Shown here in pieces: positions 33,832 to 44,051 of a stretch of 64,000 bases of DNA. Both the position numbers and the translations under genes were made by a program. The DNA lies in assembly GCA_016185125.1 (NCBI GenBank), contig JACPOC010000011.1:1-64000 (forward strand), written 5' to 3'. Position 1 is the first letter of the stretch, and each line of letters opens with the position of its first letter. The stretch comes from Bacteroidota bacterium (GTDB lineage Bacteria; Bacteroidota; Bacteroidia; B-17B0; Aurantibacillaceae). The notes under the pieces are model-generated. The model saw only the letters and a list, made by a program, of their open reading frames with translations. It did not search any database and was not told the origin of the DNA.

Positions 33832-35484
33832 TTAAGTTTTTAAACGGGTAAATAATCTGAAAATAAGAATAAATCCATAAAAAATTGATACAAAAAATAT
33901 GGCGTTAACAATAAATGAACTGTTTCCTTTAGCTCTTATATAAGCGGTTCCGGCAATAATAAAACCTATGAGTATGGCAAGAGCAATTGTTTTACCGGTT
34001 TGTTTAATAGAATTACTAAACATTTCCTGACTATCTATATTTATATCGTGAGTAAATTTTCCTGTTTTAAGACTGAAAATTATTTCATTAATATCATCGG
34101 GTAAATGTTTTCCAAGATCTATATATTTTTTAATAGATTTTAATAAAGCTTTGCCAATGCGTGGAACAGAGTATTGTTTCATTACCAAGGCCTTGGCATA
34201 CGGGCGAATAAGTTTGGTAACAGAAATATCGGGGTCAAGATTCATCCCCACTTTTTCTATGGTGGCAATTGATTTTATCAAAAGAAAAATACTTCCCGGA
34301 ATTTGAATGCCGTACTTTCTTATAATTTTAAAACATTCGTCGAGCAATTGCGACATTTTCATTTGATCATAAGGTACTGACTTATATTTTTTCAGCATTT
34401 CTCCCAATGAAAATTCAAGATCTTCGCGCTCACGGAATTTTTGGTTGGTATTCAATAATAAAATAGCTTCGGTTAACATGCCCGCATCTTTTTGATCCAT
34501 TGATCTTACAAATTTTGCAAGAAACTCCATTTGCGAAGGCTTCATAGAACCTACCATTCCAAAATCAATTAACCCAATAACATTTCCCGGTAAAATAAAC
34601 ATGTTTCCGGCGTGAGGGTCTGCATGAAAAAAACCGTGTTCAAAAATCATTTTCAAAAATACATTTACTCCATTGTTAGCAATGATTTTCGGATCGAGCC
34701 CGTTCATATAAAGCTCATCTATATTGTCGGGCGAAATGCCTTCAATAAATTCCATGATGAGCAATTTGGAAGTGGAAAGCTGATCGTAAACCTTTGGAAT
34801 TTTGCAATAAGGAACATCTTTAAAGATCTCTTCAAATCTTCGTGCGTTTGAAGCTTCGGTAAAATAATTCAATTCATTTCTTAAAGTTTCGCCAAATTCT
34901 TTTACAATACCTTCTAAATTCATCACAATAAATTCAGGATACTCTTCTGATATTTTACGGGCAATATAATCAAGTATCTGCAAGTCGAGATTAATTTTTT
35001 CTTTAATATGAGGCCGCTGAACTTTTATCACCACCATATCGCCGTTCTTTAAAACAGCTTTATAAACCTGACCCATAGAAGCGGAACCAATACATTCAAA
35101 ATCAAAACTTTTAAATACATGCGCAATAGGCGCGCTGAGTTCTGTTTCAATCATGGTTACCGCCAAATCATGATCAAAAGGTTTAACTTTAGTTTGTAAT
35201 TTTTTTAATTCTATTCTTAGTTTTTCTGAAATAATGTCGGGTCTGTCTGCAAGTATTTGTCCGAATTTTATAAACGTAGGGCCAAGTTTTTCAAGCATTA
35301 ATTTAAGGCGTTCCTGTGGCGATAGAACAATGCCTTTGTGTTTATAACGTTTGGGTATAAAGTGTTTAAAAAATCTTCTAACGCTGAGCCAATTGATAAT
35401 ATAATAACCCGATACAATGTATAAAATATTTAATCCCCTAAAAAATTTAAGGAAGAAGTTGTGCAATCTTATAAAACCAAACAT
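33832..35484 (-). CDS. UbiB/ABC1 (AarF) atypical kinase-like protein
   Basis: 550 residues. ABC1 family hallmarks: the KxGQ motif in GPTFIKFGQILADRPD, the nucleotide-site Lys in VVIKVQRPHI, HADPHAGNMFI and LIDFGMVGS, followed by two C-terminal membrane helices (AILIGFIIAGTAYI and FFVSIFYGFILIFRL). Family knowledge: UbiB proteins support isoprenoid quinone synthesis or lipid homeostasis through an unusual ATPase activity. In this menaquinone-type phylum the exact role is uncertain. It probably follows the metalloprotease gene on its own transcript, separated by an inverted repeat at 35502-35521. Confidence 0.93.
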   Translation of the reverse strand: MFGFIRLHNFFLKFFRGLNILYIVSGYYIINWLSVRRFFKHFIPKRYKHKGIVLSPQERLKLMLEKLGPTFIKFGQILADRPDIISEKLRIELKKLQTKVKPFDHDLAVTMIETELSAPIAHVFKSFDFECIGSASMGQVYKAVLKNGDMVVIKVQRPHIKEKINLDLQILDYIARKISEEYPEFIVMNLEGIVKEFGETLRNELNYFTEASNARRFEEIFKDVPYCKIPKVYDQLSTSKLLIMEFIEGISPDNIDELYMNGLDPKIIANNGVNVFLKMIFEHGFFHADPHAGNMFILPGNVIGLIDFGMVGSMKPSQMEFLAKFVRSMDQKDAGMLTEAILLLNTNQKFREREDLEFSLGEMLKKYKSVPYDQMKMSQLLDECFKIIRKYGIQIPGSIFLLIKSIATIEKVGMNLDPDISVTKLIRPYAKALVMKQYSVPRIGKALLKSIKKYIDLGKHLPDDINEIIFSLKTGKFTHDINIDSQEMFSNSIKQTGKTIALAILIGFIIAGTAYIRAKGNSSFIVNAIFFVSIFYGFILIFRLFTRLKT

Positions 35485-35501
35485 ATATTTTCTTTTATCA
35501 T

Positions 35502-35521
35502 GACACTCATATTTTAGTGTC
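35502..35521. repeat. Short perfect inverted repeat upstream of the UbiB-like gene
   Basis: GACACT-N8-AGTGTC lies 18 bases before the UbiB-like start codon and 18 bases after the upstream stop. No T-run follows on the minus strand, so an operator or weak hairpin is possible rather than a normal terminator. Confidence 0.4.
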
Positions 35522-35538
35522 GGTTAAATTATTTTAAT

Positions 35539-36279
35539 CTATTTTCCCCCGTTAGCCTTTAAATCACTTTTACAGTTAGCATCCAATGCAGGAATGTTAC
35601 CGCCAAGTAAGTTAGCAACTATATCTGTGGTTTCCACTGCAAAATACATCAGGCAATCTTTATTATTGCAATGCTTTCCGTGGGCGGCATCTATATGCGG
35701 GGTGGTCATACTTGTACCTGCATCCACTAATCCCAACACATGGCCAAATTCATGAAGCGCCACAGAGCTTTCTAATGCCGGAGTAGAAGGTTGACCTATA
35801 CCTCCTGAACTAGTGCGTATGGTGTTTCCAAAAAGAACAATGGAAGCCCTGCCGTATTGTATGCCCAATGTTTTGTATTTGCTTTCACCCTCCTCATATT
35901 GGGCGTTGCATAAATATAAAAAAATGCCAATGGTGTTTCCGTTGGTAATTAAACTTCTGTTTTGTTTTTCAAGCAATGATATTTCACTTAAAGTGAGCTT
36001 TGGTTTTTGAAGCCCCGTAATTTCTTTATAGATAAGTTCAATACCATCAGGCTTATTTATTTTTTCAGATAAAAAAGTTTTTATTTGCGTGCTTGTTTCA
36101 GAAGTTAATGGATAGCCTTTATCGTACAATACTTCCACAATTAATTTGCGGTAGTTTTGTGCAGATAAAAAATCATTTGTGGTTAACGTATCGGTAATGG
36201 AAGGATCTGTTTTTTTCTTACAGCCACAAATAAATGTAGTGAGTAAAATAAGGGTAAGAATTATTTTTTTAAAATCCAT
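35539..36279 (-). CDS. Metzincin-like zinc metalloprotease lipoprotein
   Basis: 246 residues with a lipoprotein signal peptide (ILTLILLTTFICGC; lipid-attachment Cys about 20) and a zinc site HEFGHVLGLVDAG, matching HExxHxxGxxD of metzincins. CLMYF some 30 residues later suits the Met-turn. The region before it (about 25-130) has no known motif. It is probably an envelope-anchored protease of the archaemetzincin/pappalysin-like group, whose substrate is unknown. Confidence 0.85.
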   Translation of the reverse strand: MDFKKIILTLILLTTFICGCKKKTDPSITDTLTTNDFLSAQNYRKLIVEVLYDKGYPLTSETSTQIKTFLSEKINKPDGIELIYKEITGLQKPKLTLSEISLLEKQNRSLITNGNTIGIFLYLCNAQYEEGESKYKTLGIQYGRASIVLFGNTIRTSSGGIGQPSTPALESSVALHEFGHVLGLVDAGTSMTTPHIDAAHGKHCNNKDCLMYFAVETTDIVANLLGGNIPALDANCKSDLKANGGK

Positions 36280-36490
36280 TATTCTCTTTTTTTTTGTCGG
36301 CTCTGTTATTTTTTAAATTTCACCGCACTGTCTTATGAATCATTTCAAACTACATACCAAATCTAATACCCATATGTAATTATATGAATAACAAGTACTT
36401 AGAATAAATAAATTTCCAATCTTTTTTCGTGGAAAGGTGGGTGAGAAATTTATTACCCAAAAAGTAAGCGGATTGGGACGCGGTTTTTTA

Positions 36491-36498
36491 TAACTTTG
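36491..36498 (+). promoter_or_regulatory. -7 element of the SPOR-domain gene
   Basis: TAACTTTG ends five bases before the ATG at 36503, implying a very short leader. Confidence 0.55.
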
Positions 36499-36502
36499 CA
36501 AT

Positions 36503-36883
36503 ATGCAAAAGAGGATTTTTAGCGGGATAGGCATATTATTTTTGGGTATAGGTGCGTGCTTTGCTCAACAAAATCAGTTGCAAACGCAGCTAAAAGTAAA
36601 TCAGCTGATTGATAAAAAAGCCGAATATCACCGTTTAACCGGTGGCGAACAGGATGGCTACCGAATTAAAATTTATTTTGGTGTAGATAAGGATAAAATG
36701 AAGTTGGTTAAAACTAAATTTTCTTCCCGCTTCAATGAATTTAGAACTTCAGAAGATTATGAGCAACCCAATTGGGTAGTGCTTGTTGGCGATTTTAAAA
36801 CCAAACTGGAAGCTTACGAAGCAAAAAAAAGAATTGAAGCAGAGTTTCCGGCTTTTATTGTTAAAGGAAAAATTAAAAAATAA
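36503..36883 (+). CDS. Exported SPOR-domain protein
   Basis: 126 residues: a signal peptide (IFSGIGILFLGIGACFAQ) and a C-terminal SPOR domain (about 50-122; GYRIKIYFGVDKDKMKLVKT, then WVVLVGDFKTKLEAYEAKKR). SPOR domains bind denuded septal peptidoglycan, so a role in the cell wall at division is likely. It converges with the hydrolase gene one base beyond its stop; an A/T hairpin spans that junction. Confidence 0.9.
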   Translation: MQKRIFSGIGILFLGIGACFAQQNQLQTQLKVNQLIDKKAEYHRLTGGEQDGYRIKIYFGVDKDKMKLVKTKFSSRFNEFRTSEDYEQPNWVVLVGDFKTKLEAYEAKKRIEAEFPAFIVKGKIKK

Positions 36884-36884
36884 A

Positions 36885-37775
36885 TTATTTTTTAAGTCCA
36901 ATTGCCAATCCGCGGGTGCTGTGACTTGGATTCAAAATCAAATTTCTTATCAAAGCAGGTTGTTCCATGGTTACTAAATGCCCGGTATTTTTAAGCATCA
37001 TCATGGTGGTATCACAATTAATTAAATGTCTTTTCGCAAAACTAAAATTAGCGGTATCGGCAATTCTATCCGTTTCGCCTGAAACAACTACCGTAGGAAC
37101 ATATAAATTTTTCCATTTCGGAAGCATCATTTCCATTTGTTGTTCATGCGCAAATTTTTCGGCGGTAGCCACGTTTAATAATTCAGGCAAAAGCCATTGA
37201 ACAGCTTTCCATTTTCCGGCGTTACTGAACCAAAAAAACTTTTCCTTATCTGGGTCAATTACCGGAGAAATCATAAATAATTTATCTACAGTTTGAGGAT
37301 AATTAATAGCAAGCCACGCGGTAATAGGCGCTCCATAAGAACGACCAACCAATATCACTTTTTGATGTGTTGTATTTTCTTTTTCGATAATAGATTTAAT
37401 ACTTAAAGCTTGTAAAGCGGTAGAGGTTTCAGCCTGTCCGTACCCCGATTTTCCATAGCCTAAACGGTCAACGGCAATCATCTTATATTTTTTTTGCAAT
37501 AACGTATCATCCATTAAATTCTGATAGCCGTACCAAGCTCCCGGCGCACCGTGAACAAACACTAAAAGCGGCAACGAATCATTTTTTTCCATAACGGCGT
37601 AATGCACTCTTTTCTTTAAGAAAGGTACTGAACGATAATTAGGTTTTACACCGCAATTAGCATAATGTTCGCCCAAGTCCACATCGCTGCGCATATATTT
37701 GCGAACAACATAACACCTTGTAAAAACAATGCCGAGAATGATAATTATAATAGCAACACTTAGTTTTTTTAACAT
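36885..37775 (-). CDS. Alpha/beta-fold hydrolase
   Basis: 296 residues with an N-terminal membrane anchor or signal (LSVAIIIIILGIVFTRCYVV) and an alpha/beta hydrolase fold: the oxyanion-hole motif VFVHGAPGAW, the nucleophile elbow VGRSYGAP (Ser in GxSxG), the acid in SGETDRIAD and the catalytic His in NTGHLVTMEQP. An envelope-located esterase or lipase-like enzyme with unknown substrate. Confidence 0.9.
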   Translation of the reverse strand: MLKKLSVAIIIIILGIVFTRCYVVRKYMRSDVDLGEHYANCGVKPNYRSVPFLKKRVHYAVMEKNDSLPLLVFVHGAPGAWYGYQNLMDDTLLQKKYKMIAVDRLGYGKSGYGQAETSTALQALSIKSIIEKENTTHQKVILVGRSYGAPITAWLAINYPQTVDKLFMISPVIDPDKEKFFWFSNAGKWKAVQWLLPELLNVATAEKFAHEQQMEMMLPKWKNLYVPTVVVSGETDRIADTANFSFAKRHLINCDTTMMMLKNTGHLVTMEQPALIRNLILNPSHSTRGLAIGLKK

Positions 37776-37988
37776 GCGGTTTGGTTTAAATTAATAATTG
37801 GCCGCGCCGTAAAAAGGCTGAGAGGCATAGACTATAGTTATACGATTTTACACATACTAAAGTTACAGATTTTACTGTTAAGAAAGGTGAAGTTTCAATA
37901 TAAAAATAGAGAAATTTGTTAAATATTTAACTAATAAGAAACAAAAAACCAACCAAAAGCAAGGTATTCTGTACCTGATGTAATTATA

Positions 37989-40862
37989 TTAAGCCTCCAC
38001 CGATTCGTCCATATAAGCCTCAATTGGTGCGCAGGAACAAACCAAATTTCTGTCGCCATAAGCGTTATCCACTCTGCCAACACTTGGCCAAAATTTATTG
38101 TCGCGCACCCAGTTTAATGGGAACGCCGCTTTTTCACGGGAATAAGGTTTTTTCCAATCATCACTCACTACTAATTTACTTGTGTGCGGCGCGTTTTTAA
38201 TTACGTTATTGGCCTTCTCAAATTTACCTTCTTCAATTTCTTTAATTTCTTTTCGGATAGAAATCATGGCTTCACAGAAACGGTCAAGTTCGGTTTTTGA
38301 TTCTGATTCTGTTGGTTCAACCATTAAGGTATTCACTACAGGAAATGCCACCGTTGGCGCATGAAAACCATAATCCATCAAACGTTTTGCAATATCGGCA
38401 ACTTCAACGCCGCTTGCCATTTTAAATTCGTTACAATCCAAAATCATTTCGTGCGCGCATCTGCCATTTTTTCCGGTATATAAAATCTTATAGTGATCTT
38501 TTAGAGTATCCTTAATGTAATTTGCATTCAGGATCGCCATTTCGGTTGCGGCTTTTACACCTTCGCCACCTAACATTTTAATATAACCGTAAGAAATCAA
38601 TAAAATTAAAGCGCTACCATATGGAGCAGCCGAAACAGCCGTAATTCCTTTATCGCCACTGGTATTAATAATTGTATGGGAAGGAAGGAAAGGAACTAAT
38701 TTTTCAACCACGCCAATAGGTCCCATTCCCGGACCACCACCTCCATGGGGTATAGCGAATGTTTTGTGCAGGTTTAGGTGACAAACATCAGCTCCGATAT
38801 TTCCTGGAGAAGTTAAACCAACCTGCGCATTCATATTTGCGCCATCCATGTAAACCAATCCGCCGTTATCGTGAATCATTTTTGTAATGTCCATGATCGA
38901 CTCTTCATACACGCCGTGCGTAGAAGGGTACGTTACCATTAAACAGGATAAATTATCCTTATGTAATTCCGCTTTCGCTTTCAGATCAACCAAATCAATA
39001 TTTCCTTTTTCATCACACTTTGTAACAACAATGGTCATGCCTGCCATTGCAGCGCTCGCAGGGTTTGTACCGTGAGCGGAAGAAGGAATTAATGCAACAT
39101 TTCTGTTCGGATGTCCGTTTGCAATATGATAAGCGCGGATCACCATCAAGCCTGCATATTCGCCTTGTGCCCCTGAGTTGGGTTGAAAACTCATGCGAGC
39201 GAACCCTGTAATATCAGAAAGATCTTTATTTAACTGTTCAATTAATTCTGCATAACCCTGTGCCTGGTTAACAGGAACAAAAGGATGGATGCTTGCAAAC
39301 TCCGGCCATGTTAATGCTAATAATTCAGACGCCGCATTTAGTTTCATAGTGCAAGAACCTAAAGAGATCATCGAGTGAACTAAGGAAAGATCTTTGTTTT
39401 CTAATCGTTTAATATAACGCATCATATCGCTTTCGCTGTGATACGTGTTAAATGTTGGATGTGTTAAGTAAGAAGATTTTCTTTCCGCAAAAGTTCCTTT
39501 AATTAAATTCTGAACATCGCAACCATTGTCTTTATAAGATTTATTGTTTATAGAAGCGAAGACTGAAAGAATATCAGCAACATCACCTTCTTCAACTGTT
39601 TGATCTAAAGAAATGGCAACATGTTTGTCATCAACTAAACGGAAATTTATTTCTTTGGCTTCTGCCGCAGCAATTACTTTTTTAGCATCGCAGGCAACAA
39701 CAATTGTATCAAAGTATAATTTCGTTTTAATTTCGAAACCTAATTTTTTTAATTCGGTTGCCACAAAAGCCGTTGTGCCGTGAACGCTTTCAGCTATTGT
39801 ACGAATTCCTTCCTGCCCGTGATAAACAGCATACATACTCGCCATAATAGCAAGTAATGCCTGTGCAGTACAAATATTTGAAGTTGCTTTGTCGCGTTTA
39901 ATGTGTTGTTCGCGTGTTTGCAAAGCCATGCGTAAGGCCTGGTTACCTTCCGAATCAACAGAAACCCCAATAATGCGCCCAGGAATTAAGCGTTTGTAAT
40001 CTTCACGACAAGTAAAAAACGCTGCATGCGGGCCGCCATATCCTAATGGCACTCCAAAACGTTGTGAGTTTCCCACTACGCAATCAGCACCCCATTCACC
40101 CGGAGGAGTTAAAAGAGCAAGTGCTAAAAGATCGGTTGCAACTGCTAATTGAATATCTTTTGCTTTTGCATCAGCTGCGAATTTTTTATACTCACTCACT
40201 TCTCCGTTAATATCCGGATACTGAATTAGAGCGCCGAAAAAAGAATCATCTAATTTAAATGTATTTGCATCTTCAATAACCAATTCAATTCCGTATGGCA
40301 CTGCACGTGTTTTCACCACATCAATGGTTTGAGGAAAACAAGTATTGCTTACAAAAAATTTCTTAGCATTGTTTTTTATTTTGTCTTTACTGCGATTACT
40401 ATAAAACATAAATAATGCTTCAGCCGCGGCAGTGGCTTCATCAAGCAGCGAAGCGTTAGCAATAGGCATGCCCGTTAAATCCATAACCATGGTCTGGAAA
40501 TTTAAGATCGCTTCTAAACGTCCCTGTGCAATCTCAGCTTGGTAAGGCGTGTAAGCAGTGTACCAGCCCGGGTTTTCCAATACATTACGCTGAATTACAG
40601 CAGGTAAAATATTGTTATAATAACCAAGCCCTATGTAAGAACGATATACTTTATTCTTTTTGCCTAAAGCCTTTAAATGTTTGATGTATTGATATTCACT
40701 CATGGCAGGCGCCACTTTTAAAGGTTGCTTTAAACGAATATGAGAAGGAACAGTTTGTTCAATTAATTCATTTACAGAGCTAACACCAATTTTTTTAAGC
40801 ATTGCTTTTACCTCCTGATCGCGAGGACCGTTATGACGGGTTACAAATTTGTCGGTTGCCAT
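37989..40862 (-). CDS. gcvP: Glycine dehydrogenase (decarboxylating), P-protein
   Basis: 957 residues from the ATG at 40862 (MATDKFVTRHNGPRDQ). A longer frame upstream adds ~34 atypical residues and is not favoured. The enzyme is the PLP-dependent P-protein of the glycine cleavage system. Both halves of the fused homodimer-like protein are present. The PLP Lys lies in HLNLHKTFAIPHGG, followed by the glycine-rich GGPGMGPIGV loop. SSAHGTNPASAAMAGM and VYMDGANMNAQVG are also typical. The gcvT and gcvH genes are not in the window. No glycine riboswitch is visible in the 120-base upstream region. Confidence 0.97.
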   Translation of the reverse strand: MATDKFVTRHNGPRDQEVKAMLKKIGVSSVNELIEQTVPSHIRLKQPLKVAPAMSEYQYIKHLKALGKKNKVYRSYIGLGYYNNILPAVIQRNVLENPGWYTAYTPYQAEIAQGRLEAILNFQTMVMDLTGMPIANASLLDEATAAAEALFMFYSNRSKDKIKNNAKKFFVSNTCFPQTIDVVKTRAVPYGIELVIEDANTFKLDDSFFGALIQYPDINGEVSEYKKFAADAKAKDIQLAVATDLLALALLTPPGEWGADCVVGNSQRFGVPLGYGGPHAAFFTCREDYKRLIPGRIIGVSVDSEGNQALRMALQTREQHIKRDKATSNICTAQALLAIMASMYAVYHGQEGIRTIAESVHGTTAFVATELKKLGFEIKTKLYFDTIVVACDAKKVIAAAEAKEINFRLVDDKHVAISLDQTVEEGDVADILSVFASINNKSYKDNGCDVQNLIKGTFAERKSSYLTHPTFNTYHSESDMMRYIKRLENKDLSLVHSMISLGSCTMKLNAASELLALTWPEFASIHPFVPVNQAQGYAELIEQLNKDLSDITGFARMSFQPNSGAQGEYAGLMVIRAYHIANGHPNRNVALIPSSAHGTNPASAAMAGMTIVVTKCDEKGNIDLVDLKAKAELHKDNLSCLMVTYPSTHGVYEESIMDITKMIHDNGGLVYMDGANMNAQVGLTSPGNIGADVCHLNLHKTFAIPHGGGGPGMGPIGVVEKLVPFLPSHTIINTSGDKGITAVSAAPYGSALILLISYGYIKMLGGEGVKAATEMAILNANYIKDTLKDHYKILYTGKNGRCAHEMILDCNEFKMASGVEVADIAKRLMDYGFHAPTVAFPVVNTLMVEPTESESKTELDRFCEAMISIRKEIKEIEEGKFEKANNVIKNAPHTSKLVVSDDWKKPYSREKAAFPLNWVRDNKFWPSVGRVDNAYGDRNLVCSCAPIEAYMDESVEA

Positions 40863-40986
40863 TTTTTTTAGGGAATTTGAAGCATTAAATGTAGTAAATT
40901 TTCGCATGCTTTTAATAAGAATAATCAGATATTTTGTGAAGAAAAGCTTACTTAAGGGTGTCAAGAGGCCTTTATTCTTGAAATTG

Positions 40987-41634
40987 TCAGAAAAGTTTAA
41001 TGACCTTTTTGCCCGTAGTGATAAAGTAATTTGAAGCGGGTTCTTTTTCCAACAAAAACAATCCTGTTAAATAGCCAAATGCCGGCAAAATAAAATGCGT
41101 TTTAGTGAGATGAAAACAAGGTAGTTTTTCTGCTTGTTTGGCCATGCCCTCGATACGAATTCCGGGATGAATGTGGCCGCAAATGTTCAACTTACCTTCT
41201 TCTTTTAAAGGCTCATGTGAGAAAATAAAATGTTCGTCCTCGAGCAACTCAGCTTTTAAAAGATTCTGCATACTGTATTGATCATTGTCGAGAATGTCGT
41301 GATTGCCTTCAATTAAAATAAATTCGATATAAAAATATTGGAGAAGCAACGCTTTGAACCACAACCATTCTTTATTATAATCGCTGTGAAAAAGATCGCC
41401 AAGAATTAATACGGTTTGCGGTTTCCATTTATCAATAAGAAAATGAAGTTTATCAATGTCTTTTAAATGGCTGCTCGCAGGTAATGCTAAACCTTGTTTA
41501 CGAAAATGCGTTGCTTTGCCAAGATGAACGTCGCTTAATATTAATTGCTTCTTTGATGACCTGTAAATGGCTTTCTGAGGCAAGAGGTAGAATGATTCGC
41601 CACACAATTCAATTTCAAGAAAACCTTCACTCAT
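40987..41634 (-). CDS. pdeM: Ligase-associated DNA damage response endonuclease PdeM
   Basis: 215 residues, a calcineurin-like metallophosphoesterase: SDVHLGKATHFRKQG, LILGDLFHSDYN, IEGNHDI, FSHEPL and CGHIHPGIRI give all metal-binding motifs. It is the last gene of a four-gene operon (exonuclease, ligase, helicase, PdeM) and overlaps the helicase stop by four bases. Families of this operon are named for their consistent association; it is thought to act in DNA repair. Confidence 0.94.
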   Translation of the reverse strand: MSEGFLEIELCGESFYLLPQKAIYRSSKKQLILSDVHLGKATHFRKQGLALPASSHLKDIDKLHFLIDKWKPQTVLILGDLFHSDYNKEWLWFKALLLQYFYIEFILIEGNHDILDNDQYSMQNLLKAELLEDEHFIFSHEPLKEEGKLNICGHIHPGIRIEGMAKQAEKLPCFHLTKTHFILPAFGYLTGLFLLEKEPASNYFITTGKKVIKLF

Positions 41635-44051
41635 ATCACCGAGTTTAAAATCTTATCAATCCTTGTTTGAAAATCTTCGTTGCTAAAACGTTCCCGCAAG
41701 GTATCAACTAATATCGGAAATGAAAATGGTGTAGGTTTATCCGGATTAGTAATTATAATTTTTTGGGAATTTATCCTTTTAAAAGCAGTTTGCATACGTG
41801 TGATCTCTAACTGAAAATCCAATGCCTCTTCATAAGCCTGCCTGAACAACAAATTATCTTTATCATAATCTTCAAATACTTTAAAGAACAATTGTGCGGA
41901 AGCTTGCAGATGCCTGGTCTTTTTCTGTTTGCCGGGATAACCTGTGAATACCAATCCGGCGATTGTTGCAATATCACGAAAGCGGCGTTTGGCCATTTCA
42001 ATCGCGTTCATGCTTTTAAGAGCGTCATCATATAAATATTGAGGTGAAAACAAATTATTATCGATAACAGTTTGAATGTCGATCGGTTTATCGCTTAATA
42101 ATTCAAAGCCATAATCGTTCATTCCAATTGAAAATGTAAATGGTTCAATGAGACTGATCCGGTACGCAAGTATTGCAGCCATGCCTTCGTGTACAAATCT
42201 TCCCTCAAAAGGATAAATGAATGTATGATATCCATCGCGTGTTTTAAATTGCTCTATCAATAATTCATCTTTACCAGGCAAATGCGAAACTTTTGATTGA
42301 AGATCAAGCAAAGGCGCCAATCGTCTTAATTCTTCGTAGTTAATTCCATTTCGCTTGTATTCGTCGAGCTGCATACGAATACTTTGCGATAATTGAGAAG
42401 ATAGAGGCAAACGACCCCCTAAAAACGCAGGAGCCTTTCCTGATTTTTTTTTACTTGTTTTAACGCGCACCTCCATATCTTTTACCGAAACTACTTCCAG
42501 ATTTTTACCACCAAACCAAAAAGCATCACCTATTTGTAATTGCGAAATAAACCATTCTTCCACCACACCAATTTTTTTTCCTCCCATAAACTTAACACCC
42601 ATCATACTATCACTTACAATTGTGCCAATACTTAAACGGTGACGCATGGCTATTGCTTTATTCGTTACCTTATAAACGCCCTCTTCAATTATTACTTTGT
42701 GATAATCGCTATAAGCCTGTAGGGAAGAGCCTCCGCTACAAATAAAATTCAGGCACCAATTAAATTCCTCGCGGGTCATACTTTCAAAGCAATGGGTGTT
42801 ATTTATTTCAGAAAATAATTCATCTGCTTTAAATCCGTTGGATACAGCAAGAGTAACAAGGTATTGAATAAGCACATCAAAAGAGCGGACATACGGAATG
42901 CGATGTTCCACCAACTTCTGACTGATGGCCCCTTTTAAAGCACTGCCTTCAATAATTTCTAAAGAGTTAGTGGGCACAAAATAACTTTTGCTTAAAGCTC
43001 CAGGCGAGTGTCCGCTTCGACCGGCGCGTTGCATAAAACGCGCAATGCCTTTGGAGGAACCCACTTGTATTACTGTATCCACCGAACGAAAATCAACCCC
43101 AAGATCTAGACTGGAAGTGCAAACAACGGCCTTTAAACTTCCTTCGTGTAATTTATCTTCTACCCATCGGCGTATATTATCACTGAGTGACCCGTGATGT
43201 ACTGCGATTTTTCCGGCAAAATGCGGTGCGGCTGCCAATAATTTCTGATACCATATTTCTGCTTGAGAACGCACATTAACAAAAATTAAAGTAGAGTTGC
43301 TTGCTTCTACAATGGGTACTATTTGCGGTAAGAGTTGAATTCCTAGATGCCCAACCCACGAAAACTTTTCAATGACATCCGGATAAATAGTTTCAATACT
43401 TATTTTTTTATTGATTTTAGCTTTTATGGTGGATGAATTAGAATGACTTTTGCCAAGCAAAATATCTTTGGCTTCATTTAAATTTCCAATAGTTGCAGAG
43501 ATGCCCCAGATTTTCAGGGTAGGATGCAAAGCTTTTAAACGCGAAAGGGCTAATTCAATTTGAACGCCTCTTTTGCTGCCCATTAATTCATGCCATTCAT
43601 CTACAATAATAAATTCAAGCCCTGAAAAAAACTTGTCATACTCTTTGGAAGCCAATAAAACATGTACGCTTTCAGGAGTGGTGATGAGTGCGTTCGGCGA
43701 TTTTTTTTTCTGTTTAGTTCTTTCGGCAACCGAAGTATCTCCAGTGCGCAAAGCAATCGTATAATCTAAAGCTAAATCTTTTGAAACTTGTTGCGTAGCT
43801 AAAAGTATTTCTTTGGAAAGTGCGCGGAGGGGAGTAATCCAAAGGCAATGCAATTGTTTTTGCTTTGGAGGACTTTTAAATTTTTTATAGTAGTGCTGCA
43901 ACACACCAAACCATAAGGCATAGGTTTTTCCGCTTCCTGTAGGGGAGTTGAGCAACCCGCTTTTTCCTTCGCTCATGGCTTTCCATGTTTTTTTTTGAAA
44001 AGGAAAAGCATTCCAGTTTTTATATTGAAACCATTTTTCAGCGATACTCAT
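41631..44051 (-). CDS. Ligase-associated DEXH-box helicase (Lhr-like)
   Basis: 806 residues, a superfamily 2 helicase: Walker A SPTGSGKT, DEXH-type box VDEWHE, SATIGN (motif III), VHHGSLS, VDTVIQVGSSKGIARFMQRAGRSGH (motifs V-VI), then winged-helix and Lhr-type C-terminal domains. It is probably a 3'-5' translocase acting with the ligase and nucleases of the operon. Its start touches the ligase stop (one-base overlap). Confidence 0.94.
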   Translation of the reverse strand: MSIAEKWFQYKNWNAFPFQKKTWKAMSEGKSGLLNSPTGSGKTYALWFGVLQHYYKKFKSPPKQKQLHCLWITPLRALSKEILLATQQVSKDLALDYTIALRTGDTSVAERTKQKKKSPNALITTPESVHVLLASKEYDKFFSGLEFIIVDEWHELMGSKRGVQIELALSRLKALHPTLKIWGISATIGNLNEAKDILLGKSHSNSSTIKAKINKKISIETIYPDVIEKFSWVGHLGIQLLPQIVPIVEASNSTLIFVNVRSQAEIWYQKLLAAAPHFAGKIAVHHGSLSDNIRRWVEDKLHEGSLKAVVCTSSLDLGVDFRSVDTVIQVGSSKGIARFMQRAGRSGHSPGALSKSYFVPTNSLEIIEGSALKGAISQKLVEHRIPYVRSFDVLIQYLVTLAVSNGFKADELFSEINNTHCFESMTREEFNWCLNFICSGGSSLQAYSDYHKVIIEEGVYKVTNKAIAMRHRLSIGTIVSDSMMGVKFMGGKKIGVVEEWFISQLQIGDAFWFGGKNLEVVSVKDMEVRVKTSKKKSGKAPAFLGGRLPLSSQLSQSIRMQLDEYKRNGINYEELRRLAPLLDLQSKVSHLPGKDELLIEQFKTRDGYHTFIYPFEGRFVHEGMAAILAYRISLIEPFTFSIGMNDYGFELLSDKPIDIQTVIDNNLFSPQYLYDDALKSMNAIEMAKRRFRDIATIAGLVFTGYPGKQKKTRHLQASAQLFFKVFEDYDKDNLLFRQAYEEALDFQLEITRMQTAFKRINSQKIIITNPDKPTPFSFPILVDTLRERFSNEDFQTRIDKILNSVI

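Noticed and set aside
37776-37988. Riboswitch near gcvP
   Set aside because: Glycine riboswitches lie upstream of gcv genes, and this is the downstream side. The upstream region (40863-40986) is only 120 bases and shows no tandem aptamer features.
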